Shown here piece by piece: positions 11,067-23,760 of a DNA stretch of 64,000 nucleotides (position 1 is its first letter; every line of letters begins with the position of its first letter). The notes below the pieces were generated by a model. That model worked only from the letters and a program-made list of their open reading frames with translations, ran no database searches and was not told where the DNA came from. The stretch comes from Chaunax sp. Z400 (lineage: Eukaryota; Chordata; Actinopteri; Lophiiformes; Chaunacidae). The DNA is taken from positions 7,925,992-7,989,991 of the forward strand of contig CM075194.1 of the NCBI GenBank assembly GCA_037577475.1, read 5' to 3'. Both the position numbers and the translations under genes were made by a program.

Positions 11067-14000
11067 ATTGAGAAGGTCATTTCTGACATCGCCGTTAATG
11101 AGAGCCCACATAGAGGTTTAGTGTCCCTGCTGGCCTTCACCTGTGTGTTAAGACAGGCCTGACACTGTGGTGTGGCAGGTGGCGGCGCGGCTCATCCGTA
11201 TCTCCGTGCTGAGAACAGATCCACACACCTCTCAGGAACAATTACAGCTCCTCATCGTCACAGATGGCGAGACCTTTCTGAGCGACTCCCACCACTCCCT
11301 CCTCTCCTCTGTCTGTGGCTCATTGTCTCTTTGGTTGTCTCAGCCTATTTCTGTCACTCCCTCCTCCCTCCCTGCACGCTCAGAATTGAACAGTTCAATT
11401 TAAATCCATTGCACCTAATCCCCTGACAGACTGTGGCATCCATCGAAACCCTTACTAGACAACGATCTTGCTCCACGGCGATGCCACCGGCAGCGTGGAG
11501 ATGCACTGAAGGCATGTTTTGATGTAAGCACTTGTGTCATTGGTTAAGTGATGGGCCCCGTCCTTCAACTGCAACCTCAATCTGGGAGTGGAAGAGATTG
11601 CAACATAAATCACATTTGGCTGGCGGAATGAAACGTATTTGTTTAAAAGCAGCATTACGACGATTGAGAGCAGAGGGATGAATCTAATTTGATCACAATA
11701 TAACAGCCTGCTATTGTCATTCCTTCTGCACGGCTGCCGCTGTAACCCTTCCTATCTGCTAGCATGATGCTGAAGACATGTTGTTAAGACTGCACCAGTA
11801 TAGCAAAGATGGCCAAGTAACCCTACTTTACTACCCTTTCCTTGAAGAAAGAGTAAAGAAATTCACCAGCATCCTCCACTAACTACAGTGAAGACCACGG
11901 TAATCACAGCAGAGAAAGTCAGCTCTGACCTGCACACTTGGGAGGCGGTGCTGTAAGCATACACTGCAGTTCCACCATTGTGTTTAATCATGAAAAGTTG
12001 GGCAAACAGTGCACAAAAAAATTAAGATGCACAACAACAATATGCAAGGTTATAATCACAATCATGGATAATTAAAGGGACTGTTCATGCAGTGCCTCCC
12101 ACAATAACACTGCATCACTGAATTACCATTTAATTGCATGTTGATATAATCAATGCTGCTTTGACAGACAGCTCTGCGCTAGTAAACGGAAAGCAAGCAT
12201 CCTAATTGTCTTCTATATAATGGAGTGACACTGCAAAAATAAAAGACACCTGCCTTTTGAAAAGTGACAGCTATTCTTGCAAAATGATTCATTAAAGCAT
12301 GACACATAATAGAATATTGTTGAGGCAATAAGCTATCTGCAAAGAAAAAAAAAGATAAAGTTATAATCCTTAAAATATTCATAAGTCTGCAATATGCATG
12401 TTGGATTCAAATAGCCTTCATCTGCAGGAAGAGCTCAACATACACATAACTGGCACCTTGTTGGCAATTGTTGGATTTGTGTGTGTTTTCTGTGGGATTT
12501 TTATGTATAATAAATATTTGATTCAGACAAAAATCTGACTTGGAAAACTAGACAGCACTCAGAGAGCACAAACCTCTGCCAAGGGATCTCAGGTTCCCCA
12601 TTATGTCATTGCACCTAAAAGCAACAGTCCCATGATAGTTTGACGCTCATAATACGACTCAGCGACCGTGAAAACCTACCCCGAGTATTTGGAATCAACA
12701 ATTCATCCACATGAGTAAAGGTTTGGGGTCAAATAATGTCCTCAATCATTGCACTGGGACTTATTTTACAGGTTGCTGAGATTGTGCCGTACATTTTGAT
12801 ACAAATAGCCTGTGTATTATGTAGTATGCAAATACCTTAAAAAGATGAATTGAAGAAGACGTGTTAAAATCAGTAAATGGCTTCAGACCTCATGGGTTTA
12901 ATAACTTGAGGCCCCAAACTTTTAAATGAATAATTTTCAATCAAAGGAAGTCCACCAATATAGAAAGAGCATTAACTCTTCATAACCTTCATTATCATGT
13001 CACACCCTGCCTCTGACATTCCTCCTTATGACCCCAGAAAGAAGTGGAGCTTTAATGAAGTCGGGGTCTGTGAATGCATGAATAGCACAGGGCTCCCATT
13101 TGAATTAAATCTATTCATCCGTGTCAGTGTGATTTCTCTGTGGTGCTGATGCAACCCGAAGCCCTCTCAGTCGTGACATTTGTGCCATGGCTGGCGGAGT
13201 GGGCTAGGAGGTGAACATCCATCTGCCTGCAGCCCTGACCACCAAATCCAAATCCAGTTCAATGCGTGAGCTTTGACTGGACTGACAAAGATAAAGGGTG
13301 AAAGATAAAGCAACACAATGCGAGATGTGTTTGTGGCTTTCTGCAGATATTTACACAAACTAACCTGCATCCAGATTTCAGACTCACTGACTGGATCCTG
13401 TAGGTCACCTGAAACACAGTCCTCCGGACGCATTTACAATTACATCTTTACTTAAATCCATTTACCTCCACATGGGATAGCAACGTCACACCATTCTAAT
13501 TTTGGACATCTCTTGACATATTAAAGTAATCCCTTTCAGATTTCAGTATTAATTGTGTCATCTGTATTCAAAGAGGTCTTTGTGCACTTTGACAATTATC
13601 TGAGAATGGACCCGGAGATTTTGCTGACGGGAGGGAAGGGACTGAACAGATTTTAGACTGGCAAAAAGCTGCTAACCCTCCACCATGATGACTGACCCAA
13701 GTTCATGAGGCAGGTGCAAAGCAGATCCACGGCACTCGAGACAAGAGAAGATCATCAGAGGATGTGTGTGTTCTCTAAGCTCAGAGGATGACGTGCTGAA
13801 TTAGAGACAGACTGACGCAATGCAACACAATACTTAAAAAATAAAGTATTTCACAGCTGAATAAGTCCATTTTACGAACTACCTCTGCAGTGCAAACGTA
13901 TTGTGTCATGAGGAAGCAGGCTTCAGTCACACTACACTCCTTTACATTTAATTCCAGATTGTGTCCACAATCATTTAATTGAGGGATTGTTCATATTAAT

Positions 14001-14235
14001 GGCACGAATTTGAACAAGATAGTGAAGAGAAGACACACAAACACGGAGCAACGATGAAGCCAGACATTCATTTTTCCTCCGGCAGCCTCCTCTTGTTCAT
14101 TTTAAACTTAATTTTATGGTATGTGCTTCTGTTTTGACAGAATTGAGATGTCTGTCATGATTGAGTGTTATCTCGCTTTTGTTTTGGTACATTTTTTAAA
14201 TCTCTTGTTCTCTCTGCTCATAGAGGCTCAGCCAA
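11067..14235. other. Long stretch without recognised features
   Basis: About 3.2 kb of largely unique sequence. No exon with credible splice sites and recognisable protein was found, and open frames stay below 90 codons. It has fewer recognisable repeats than any other stretch of this length, so it may hold intronic regulatory DNA. Confidence 0.45.
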
Positions 14236-14239
14236 GCTG

Positions 14240-14345
14240 GCGGATGTGGCAAAATAAATAAGAAAATAAAGGCTTATGTTTGTAGCATATGCTAAATACT
14301 GCTACTTAGCTTAGCACAAAGACTGGAAACACAACCTGTAATTTG
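14240..14345 (+). repeat. Family U fragment
   Basis: CTTAGCTTAGCACAAAGACTGGAAAC corresponds to the start of the foldback element seen at 28395-28540 (GCGTAAAGACTGGAATCAGG). Only this arm remains. A small scrap (GTGCTAAGCTAAGCTAAC) also lies at 15570. Confidence 0.5.
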
Positions 14346-14479
14346 TAATGCAGATCATTCTTAAGACTTCCGGATATTTTGTAAGGGTTGACTTGTACCC
14401 ATGGACAGAAAATAAAATTTACAAGCTAAAGGTGTATCACAGATTACATGTGAGCAAAAAATTGATATTAAATATGTGA

Positions 14480-14560
14480 ATTAGCCCTGCGATGAACTGG
14501 CGACTTGTTCAGGGTGTACCCTGCCTCCCACCCAAAGTCAGCCAAAATGTCAAACTAGAT
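14480..14560 (+). repeat. Dispersed repeat fragment (CCTGCGATGAACTGGCGAC type)
   Basis: The phrase GCCCTGCGATGAACTGGCGA followed by GTTCAGGGTGTACCCTGCC is a hallmark I recognise from very common fish interspersed repeats. It is truncated on both sides, and its class is left open. Confidence 0.6.
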
Positions 14561-17025
14561 CAAATACAAGCTGCCTTCAGGTCTCCTGCTTTGGGATCTG
14601 CTTTAGCGCCGTATGTCAAGATGGTCCAAATTAAACTGAAAATATTAGGCCAACGCCATGCAGAAGAATGTTATATCTGTGTCATGTGAACAAAAAAAAA
14701 ATGAGTGTGGATACTGTCACCTGCAGCATAAATATAGCGTAACTCTAACACTGTCCATCCATCATCTTTTTTTTCTAGTCTTTCTAAACTGAGCTGTGGC
14801 TAGAAAACAGACCGTGGTCTTAGGGTTACGTCCCTGAATCATCTGCCAACAGGTGGTGAGGTTACGGCTCCCGCGGGGAGCAACAGCTGTTCCCCATCGC
14901 TCACTCACTGAGATTTCACTGCTCCTGCTGTCAGTTGCCAAAACAAGAACGAAACTCGGTGAGCCTCTGCAAAACTGTAAAAGCATGCCTAAAAATTAGC
15001 AGATCAGTGGCTCCAGTGGGTCGTTAGCTGGGTAATAATGGATTGCTTTGTAGGAGGTTCTCTTGTGTAATGATGCATATGATGGCATACCCCCTCGTTA
15101 AAGGACGCATCAGGCCTGTTTGTTCAAATGGTAGCAATACTCAATCTACATACCTTTGCAGGGGACACAAGGTAACAGATGTGTCCTTACCTGCTGGTAT
15201 TGCTGTGGGAGGTTCCCCTGTAAAATCAAGTAAATGGTAATGTAATCCACCCACACACACTTATACAGTGCGGAAGGATGCTACAGTAGAGGCCTCATTT
15301 TTTAATCAGAATGAGCTTAATGTAAAAACACAGAAAAGGAGGAGCAGAGCCCAAATCGTCCTCCAGACCACCTGTCCTCCAGACAAACGGACTGAGGTCG
15401 AAGTGATGCTGAACAAACTAATACAGTGATTTCTGTTTTCTTAACTGCTTCAACATTTCTACACCGTAATATGTTTAAAAATGATTTCCCCACTGCCTTA
15501 AAAATGTGACTTATGTATGACACCACAGTGGTCCAGTAGGTCTCACCTTTGTGAATTTGGTCTCTTCTTGTGCTAAGCTAAGCTAACAAGCTCTAGAACA
15601 TCTCTACTTTAAATTACCTGAAGTAAAGGTCTCCAGAAAAGTTTACATCACAAACAATGCATACTGGGAACTTCAAGTCAAATCAGATATACTGTATATG
15701 ACTAGGTCTAATAATGAATACTACAAATTTTATGATGTGAATGAAGTAAAACATAAATGTTAAAGTTAATGACTTGAATACACAAAACTCCTCTTTGATG
15801 TATTACAATGGGATTTCCAAAACCATCAGCAGCCTCACTATGACCTACTGGAACATCCACTGGGAGATGCCCACAGCCATCTGTAATGGCTGGTGGGGCT
15901 GTTGATAAGGAAATGGAGTCTTAATCTCAGCCCAATTAGGCAGCTAATTGATTCAATACCAGTCATTTAGGGTTTCTCCAGGCTGAGGATTGAGCACTTC
16001 AGCCCTTTGAACGGACATGGGATCCCCGGAGGGGAGGGACAAGGGAGAGACTGTTCGACCCCACAAAGCCTGAAGATTAACATCTGGATGGAAATATTCT
16101 TAAATAACATCAGGGATAAATCTGACGGGAAATTTAGAATTCACAGATCTGATATCTGATCACATAGAACATTTAAAGAAATGTGCTTACAGGGGCAGCC
16201 AATATTATGATTGCGAGCTGTAGCTAACAGTTAAAACCCAAAGATATTCCGTATCTATTAACATAATAATTTAATTAAGGCCAATTTCGCAAATATATCC
16301 CTATCTGTGCTTGGAGTGGGCGGGGTTGATTTTTAGAGAAAGAGAACTACTTACAGATCACGACTTTTTATAACCTTGAATGAATAAACTTCAGCTATTC
16401 ACAGAAGAGCTTCTTACCAGGAGTATGGATACTGACACATGTTATGTTGATGATACTCTACTACTCATTTCAGATCAGGTACCCACTCAAACACAATTAA
16501 AGCAATACTGAATTCAAGATTAGTGTGTTATTTTTAAAACCTTAATTTTTCTAATAAATAAATGACTGGATTATCTTAAAACAGACATCAATTGAATTTC
16601 TAGGAAATGTAGAGCTTTACTTTATTTTACACGATCTCTAATTTAACTTTATACCAATTTCCTCAGAAGTTCCTACAGTAGGAAAAATAAAATATGGCAT
16701 TTGGTACTACTTATAGTATATATAAATTCAGTTACTTGAGATAATCTACAGGCCTTATTGTGAGCCGTTTCATGCATGAACTATTTAACTGGGTCACAAA
16801 ATATCATGACGCAGAAGGAATTACTGTAGGTATTCATAGACGAGAGGTTCATGGTCGTGAGAGGGCGCGATGTAAATATGAATTGCTGAGCTGTTACATC
16901 AACGGAAGCTCAGTTAGCTAGCCACTCATCCATGAGCAGATGCACATTTCCTCCTGCCTCGTGATACAGAATGAAAATAGTTACTAAATGAAACTACATC
17001 TTGATTAATGGGGTCATGATTTCTG
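14561..17025. other. No gene seen; possible conserved noncoding block
   Basis: No exon recognised. A block at about 15880-16030 contains closely spaced TAATCTCAGCCCAATTAGG and AGCTAATTGATTC homeodomain-like ATTA sites in non-repetitive sequence. It is the best candidate regulatory island here, on visual grounds only. Confidence 0.4.
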
Positions 17026-17029
17026 ATTT

Positions 17030-17240
17030 CTGACTTTTTAACTGCAGTATTTTGGTGCTTTGAACACCCCACGTGAAATCAATCTAGTTCCATGATATTC
17101 AAAAGAAGTTAGACATCACACCAAAACAGTCTAGATGGATAAATAGCGCCACAGGTAAGAGGAAACATGTATTTTTGATTTTTTGAATGATGGCTAAAAT
17201 CCTGCTAAAAAATTAAATGTCAGTCAATTGATTTATAGCT
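17030..17240 (+). repeat. M2 miniature element
   Basis: Shares ATCTAGTTCCAT, ACACCAAAACAGTCTAGATG, GATAAATAG, GGTAAGAGG and TGTATTTTTGATT with 27050-27360. It lacks the CCCTTTAA end kept by that copy. Confidence 0.6.
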
Positions 17241-18030
17241 GTAAAATGCGATAAAGTGAAACCTATAGAGGAGATTCCCCCTGGGGAACCAGAGACGGGG
17301 CCTGAAGGGTGGAATCGCATGTCCTCATTGCATGCATGAGAAGAAGTGTGCTAATGTGTGGCGGGGGGAGGGCTTTACATGTAGCACCATAAGTATTAAA
17401 CATTGATTAGATTTTAAAGAAGCATCCCTTTGAGGTTTGGTTTACTATCACAGACGCGAGTTACCAGTCAAGGATTCACGAGAGCCTCCACACGGCCTCC
17501 TCTATCATGTCTGCCTTCTCCAGTGTGACAGAACTAGGAGCATTCCACGCCTGACTTTAGAGCTCATTACATTCTCTTTTACCGGGGTCAGGAGGTGCAT
17601 AAATCTCTTTAGGACTCAATGAGTCTCATGAACCTGCCCTTTGTGTTGCTTTAAAAGTCAAGCTTATCATCCCTTTGTTAGCATTCAACCCGAATGTGAC
17701 CTCGAATGAAACCTTTCAGCGTTGTGTCTCTGCTGCTCGCTTCCTCAGAACGGTGAAATGAAATGCTAGAGGCGGTGGAGGTGCAAGCAAGCATCAGTGT
17801 GTATAGAGAAATCAATTATCTGCAGTTTGCTGCACTTGTGATACCCTCAATCACAAAATTTAACAAAGCAACTCAACTTGGACTTCAACACCATTGACTT
17901 GTGACTTAGGCACAAGTTCTCAACAACTTTAACAGATTTACATTTATCTTAATTTTAATTGAATTACAAAATAAATGTAAAGTCAACAAGTCAGGTACAC
18001 ATGACTGCATCAGTAATCATAATCCAGGAA
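17241..18030. other. No gene seen
   Basis: Unique sequence. A 61-codon open frame at 17437-17622 is unremarkable. Confidence 0.5.
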
Positions 18031-18033
18031 TCT

Positions 18034-18042
18034 ATTATATAT

Positions 18043-18086
<44 letters not shown>

Positions 18087-18114
18087 ATATATATATATAT
18101 ATTAAATATATATA
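18034..18114. repeat. AT dinucleotide microsatellite with palindromes
   Basis: About 80 bp of nearly pure (TA)n broken by TATTAAATA/TATTTAATA interruptions that make it self-complementary along its length. Confidence 0.9.
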
Positions 18115-19285
18115 CCATTCTGTATTATGAATACTTTATTGTCACGGTGCAGAGAACAAGTACCGAGACAAAGAAATGCACTTTTCTAGCTTTACTTAAT
18201 TAAGATCAATTATTAAGATTTTGAATGTAGTTCTTTTTTGAAGTAAAAAAACAAAATCTGTTTTTCTTTCACCACTGGCTGCTCCTGATTACTCTGGACA
18301 CTGTTTACTGGGATTGAGACAGGCATCTGAAAGCCAAATAATGAAATATGACTGCTATGGTAGATGATGGTGACAATGAATAATGCTGTATTTTAAAATT
18401 CTAGGTGAATGTAATCGTGGGTCTGACTGATTGAAGGCCAATCTAATTTCATGCAAAGTAATTTTGGTCTATAATCATTCACAGAATGTCCTTCTTTTTT
18501 TTTTTACTCTTCATGAGTCTGTTCTGTAATGAAGACATCATCTAAATCACTTCACTGTGGGTTTTCAGGATGTCTAATTCAAGCTTCATCTCTCCTGGAG
18601 TCTAGAGCTGCTTTGGATTGAGCATCCTTCCACAATATGACTCAGTTCATTTCGAGGCAATGAATGTGTGTGTGAGATGGACTGGAAGAGCTCAAACAAA
18701 ATGCGAAGTGCCCTCAGATGCCATGAGAGCTCACAGCGAGCGAGCGAGGGCTCTGACGGGTGGCACATTTCCACACGCTAGCCATGATTTGAATGGAAAG
18801 TGGCAGAGTGGGAGATGGATTACCGCAGGGAGAGAGGGGCATTAATCCGACAGCCACGCACGCACAAACACAGACACGAACACATAATAATAAAATACTT
18901 CCAAACACACCGGTGCACAGCATGCTCACGGATGCACACGTGAACGACAACACAATAAAGTCAACAGCACAGTGCTTTCACACCAGTGTGCACGAAAGAC
19001 GCCGCCGCCATCGACTGCTTCGTCGCACACTTTTTGCAGTGTCATTTGAAGGTCCTACACCAGCATCCTACCCAATACGCTCCACCCCCCACCAATCATT
19101 CCTTTCTTTTTTTTTTAGACACACTCTCTTTCCTCTTTTTCTCCATCTGTCCTTTCTTTTCATTTTTCATCTCAAGTGTGTGTACTTCAGACCTTGACAG
19201 TATCATCTCCAATCCTCATTGTTTGTTTCCTGCATTTTATTCAGCTCACAATGTCTTCCTCGTAACAAACTAGAACAATAAGTAA
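18115..19285. other. No gene seen
   Basis: A 134-codon open frame at 18793-19197 runs through CA-rich and T-rich low-complexity sequence with no recognisable domain. I judge it chance. Confidence 0.5.
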
Positions 19286-19289
19286 CTTG

Positions 19290-19398
19290 TAATTGCTAAA
19301 AGGACTGATTGATTGATCAGTGGATTAGTCGACTCTTTATCAGGCCAAACTACCAAACATTCACTTGGTCCAGCTTCTCAAATGTGAGGATTTTTTGT
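19290..19398 (+). repeat. Family S dispersed repeat
   Basis: GGATTAGTCGACTC and CCAGCTTCTCAAATGTGAGG match the forward pattern of family S. Family R follows immediately. Confidence 0.55.
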
Positions 19399-19600
19399 TA
19401 CCTTCACTGAGGAGGTTATATTTTCACCTGTGTTTGTCTGTTGGTTTGTTAATTCGTTAGCAGGATTATGCAAAAGCATATGAAGGGATTTTCATGAAAG
19501 TTGGTGGAAGAATGGGGGATGGGTCAGACAAGAACCCATTAGATTTTGGTGCAGATCCAAACCTCCACAAAACCTCTCAGGAATGTGCCACATTATTGGA
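19399..19600 (+). repeat. Family R repeat
   Basis: Begins TTCACTGAGGAGGTTATA and passes through GTTGGTTTGTTAATTCGTTA, GCAGGATTATGC, TTTTCATGAAAGTTGGTGG and GAACCCATTAGATTTTGGTG. This is a well-preserved forward copy. Confidence 0.65.
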
Positions 19601-22600
19601 TTTTGTGTAAATTCAGCCTCCAAAATGCCCATGTAGCCCAATAAAGTCTTAAGTCTTGACTAAATCTTTTAGTCACGTTTCTTTTTTAAGGTATTGTGAA
19701 GCAACATCGGCCCAAAGAGGAAGAATTTCAGATATTTTTGTCATTTTAACTTATTGCACAACTTTTTTCAGTTTTTATGCGATTTTCACTAAAACTGATT
19801 TGCAAATCGCTTCCAAAAGACAAAGCACACCTTTCCCGATCAAACTGCAATTTGTGTATATGTTGGCAAAGCGTGGTGATAAAGCTTCCTCAAGAATAAC
19901 TAGTTTTCTTATTTCTTATGGGCTTTGCACATCGGCCACACAGAATAACTTTATTGTGAATATGTGATGGCAATGACACGACTACAATATAGGCCATACT
20001 GCTCATGCAGCTGTATTATAACGGGGTATCCATTGATTTCTGTGTGGGGCTGTTTTGTTTCTGGCTGACAGAGAGGTATGAGGTCAAAGTCAGACACAGA
20101 GCGGCACCTCTGCAGGGGACAGTACATTGACTGAGGGCACTTCAGTTGGATAGATAGTTGCTGACACACAGGCATGAACTCTGATTCTCTGGTTCAAAGA
20201 TCACCTTCAGTCGCCCACTATGCATTAAATATAACACTTTTTACTGTGTAGACTCTATTGATGTATTGATGCTGTCCTTCTGTGTCAGAAATAGTTTGTT
20301 TTTTTTGATCAACACTTTATTTCAAAAAGCTACTTATATTGCGTTTTGGTCCATTCAAGTTCAACCTGTCCACCTATGAAAAATCTAGAGGTTGTTAATT
20401 GTGTGTTTTACTGAGTTTTGGTGATCGGACCTCTCAGGACAGATGCTAAAACCTGAGCAGGGCTTTACTTTAGCTGACTGATGCCAAAAGAATAGAATTC
20501 ATGTGTCACAGCTTGAATAAAACACATCTGGCATCAACATGATATGTTAGGCATAACATGTTATATTATGTTATGACAGCTTAGATTCACCAAAATAAAG
20601 TACCATAATGCCACAATCTGAAAAGTGACTTTGTGTGCGTTTTCAGATCCCTTGCATGCATATTGAAGTATATTGATCTCACCTATACTTATTATAAACG
20701 TACCCCTGATGGGTGTACCTGACAACGTGGGCGTGTTGACATAGCATAAATTGTGTTGCCTAAACTCAATAGTAGTCACCATGAGAGTCAGGAGTGAGTT
20801 CAATAATCTAATCTACACTCTTTTGAGCCCCTAAACTTCTGAAATGAACCCGGCGCCCTTGAGTCTTCTTTGTGAGTGTTGTGTTGCTGCTGCAGCAGTA
20901 GTGGAGTGGCTCGTCTGACCACCTCACCAGAGGTGCTAATGGTATTGACCACTTGAGTATAAGTTAGAGAAGGGCAAAGCTGGAGTCGGCAGTAAACAAC
21001 TTCAGACTGACATGTCAGGGTGACTGTTGGCTTGATTGCTTTCATTACTCACACACTGTCTGAAGTCAGACCTGCAGTTTCGGACTTGCTCACATCTGCC
21101 AGGTTCTACTCTCAACGTTCTAATGCATGAACAAATTTAGAGAATGAGGGACACAAGTTCTGGTACTAAAAGACCAGAGAGTTAATATCTGAAAATTATT
21201 TTTGTATTCCTATTTCGATCATCTATATTAGAGTAATAATAGCTAAAGAAACTCTTTTTGTGAAGTATCTTTGGTCAAAAAACTGCTTAGAAGAAAATGG
21301 AGCAAGGCTGTTGAGAAAAAAAGCCACAACAAAACAAAGACCCTCATAGAATATTCATCAAATCCGCTCCTCCACTCCAGCTTTAATAAGGAGAAAAACA
21401 AACCCAATCAGCCTCACATCAGCGCTTATGAACAACAATATAATCGCCACATTATATACGAAAAGCGAGAAATTATCATATCGTTCACACGACTGCGATC
21501 CAGCAGCACCCACTGCTGCAACAGGAGAATATATGCAACCCGTCTGTTAAACACCGGCTCGCGTTTTTCTCCCATTCCGAATCACAGCGATTTCATCACG
21601 AACACATTCATAAAAGATGATCCTGCATGAGGAATAATAGAGAAAGGCTTTTTCATTACCTCCTCATCATATATAGATCAAACATTTATTACCCTTGATC
21701 AAACATTCATTACCTACTGCATTAAAAAAAAAAGTAAGTACATGTATCTCGTATTACTCACTGGCTGCACTTTCATTAGCGGCGCAGTTGTGTTGTCATC
21801 TTTCAGCATCAGAATGAGAAACACATAAATCAGTTTGCGCTGTAGGGAACGGGCGAAGAGGTGTACCACTATGTTATACTTCATGATGACAGAATAAAAG
21901 AAAGCCTTCACAGGATGATCCAGTGGTTCATGGGGCTCTAACTGTACATGTAGGAATCACAGGACGCTCTGAGCTCCTGGAGACACAAATATACAGGTTT
22001 CACTTCCTCTCACCTGTCAGCGTGTGACCCAAACAAAGCAGATCTGTTCAGACTCAACCTGGCCATTGGCATGTGTCATCCTTAGCTCCAGCTGTCGTCA
22101 CCTACAGTATCTTCATCCCTCTTTTTCCTCCACTACCTCTACACTGTTCCTGTCTATAAGGATTCAAACTCATGTTCATCGCATTGCACGTAACATTCCT
22201 GCAGCAGAAACCTTGTTTGTGCTGTGTGGCTCTTTTTTGGTTGTTTTACTGAATTTCTTTCTTGTAATTTTTGGGTGTTTCAGCCTTGTAAATTTGTGAC
22301 TTAATAAAAAAAAATAAAAAAATGTCCCCCTAAATAATTAACGACTTAATAACCTTAAAGAAGATTTGAAATTTTTCTGGCAAATTTACAACTTTATAAT
22401 CTTATACAATAAAAGTATTCAGTAATTCTGGAGTTTCTTCTCATAAATTTGCCACTTATATATGTCAGAGAATATCAAAGTTTTTTCCTTTAAATGTTAA
22501 AGACTTTGCTTGTTAATTTGTGTTTTTGAATGTCAGATTTTATTCCTCACAAATTAATTACTTATTAATTGAAAAGAATATTTTCAGTTTTTTTCCTCTT

Positions 22601-23590
22601 AAATTTTGGAGTTTTGTAAAATTGTGACTTAAATCTCAGCAGAAAAAAAAATCAAGAAGCGTCATAGATCAGCTGAGGAGTGTTTGGAGTCAGCAGCCAC
22701 CACTCATAAAGACCTGCGTAGTAACTGCTCTTCATCATGACTCTTCCTCTGAGAACACAGGGAGCTGCCAGCGCTGCCAGGCCCAATAACGCAAACATAA
22801 TGAGCTGTAGTGTTTGGAGGCAACAGCCAAGTGTTAGATTCTGCACCCTGCACACGGGCTTGTGAGTCTCTCCGACCCCTTGGCCTTGAGCGTGGTTAGA
22901 TAACACTGTGTTAGATAACGGTGCACAAATCTTAAGAAATTGACGGTTGGTTTCTTTCAGCAGACATTACCTACAACAAACAAAAAAAACAAACAGCACT
23001 TATAGTGAAAATAAATGCTCTGATTTGAATTCTTCTACTTTTATTTTTATATTCAACTTACTGCTAGAAGCTTGAAGACAAGCTTGTTGTGCAGAGGAAT
23101 GTAATCTTGCTGTGAGTAACATGGCTTCAGCCACAGAATGCCTCAACATGCGCTGCACACATCATTCTGGTAACATCAGAGAAAGAGCTTGTTTAGGCTC
23201 AAAATTCAAACAGCCCTTTGAGTTATACCGCCTAATGATCTCATTTTACCGTCAGCAGTCTGCTTGCATTTTTCTCCCGAGAAGGTGACTTAAAAATAGC
23301 TAGTAGACTCTGCATTTAGGTAAACCATGTCTCTGCATAATAATGGCTACTTGCTCAGTGGAGATGGGAAATCACAGCGGCGCCTAGACTTCTCTTTTTA
23401 GGCATCGTCATTACGATGGAGATAGAGAGTTTGTGGCTTGATTGTGCAGAAACGTAATATGAAAGCATGACTATGAGATAGATTGTGTTTGGGATGAGCA
23501 GGCGCTGGCACCATGGAGCACATACAGTACAGCAGAGTGAAAGTTCAGGTAAATGAAGAGACACAGAAAGCGATAAGAGAGAAAGGAATA
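19601..23590. other. Intron downstream of the exchanger exon; no other exon seen
   Basis: In the direction of the minus-strand gene this is downstream intron. I looked for exon B and for the small downstream exons of the exchanger family and did not recognise them. The stretch 21370-21630 is complex, CpG-richer than its neighbours and open for 119 codons on the plus strand, with no recognisable protein. At 22652-22906 (minus) a small open frame has a hydrophobic run but nothing to support it. Confidence 0.45.
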
Positions 23591-23606
23591 GGTTTCACTA
23601 CTGCAC

Positions 23607-23713
23607 CTTTCTGCAGACTCATGTCTACCATGCGAGGCACGGCCAGCTCCAGGAAGAAGTTCTTGTTTTTCTCATACTCCTCATCGTCAATAATTTTCAC
23701 GTGAATAACTTTG
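23607..23713 (-). CDS. slc8a3: Na+/Ca2+ exchanger alternative exon A (NCX3-like)
   Basis: An internal exon of 107 bp on the minus strand. On that strand the acceptor is CCTCCCTCTTGCAG, after a long pyrimidine tract (23714-23760), and the donor is AAAG followed by GTGCAG. It holds 35 full codons with one base over at each end. The last G would join a following exon starting CN to give alanine, as expected at the K-A-L-L-L junction. The peptide includes DDEEYEKNKNFFLEL and PRMVDMS. In the family, this segment belongs to the second cytoplasmic Ca2+-binding domain (CBD2), which senses Ca2+ and relieves Na+-dependent inactivation of the plasma-membrane antiporter. The aspartate and lysine that distinguish exon A from exon B (D578 and K585 in NCX1 numbering, from memory) are both present. 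PRMVDMS fits NCX3 better than the PRLVEMS of NCX1. Family membership is near certain; the paralogue is less so. Confidence 0.85.
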
Positions 23714-23760
23714 CTGCAAGAGGGAGGGAAAAAAAGGAAGGGAGTGTGAAAGGAAAGGGA

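Noticed and set aside
18793..19197. 134-codon plus-strand open frame
   Set aside because: Built on CA-rich then T-rich low-complexity DNA; an overlapping frame is also open, as expected of skewed composition.
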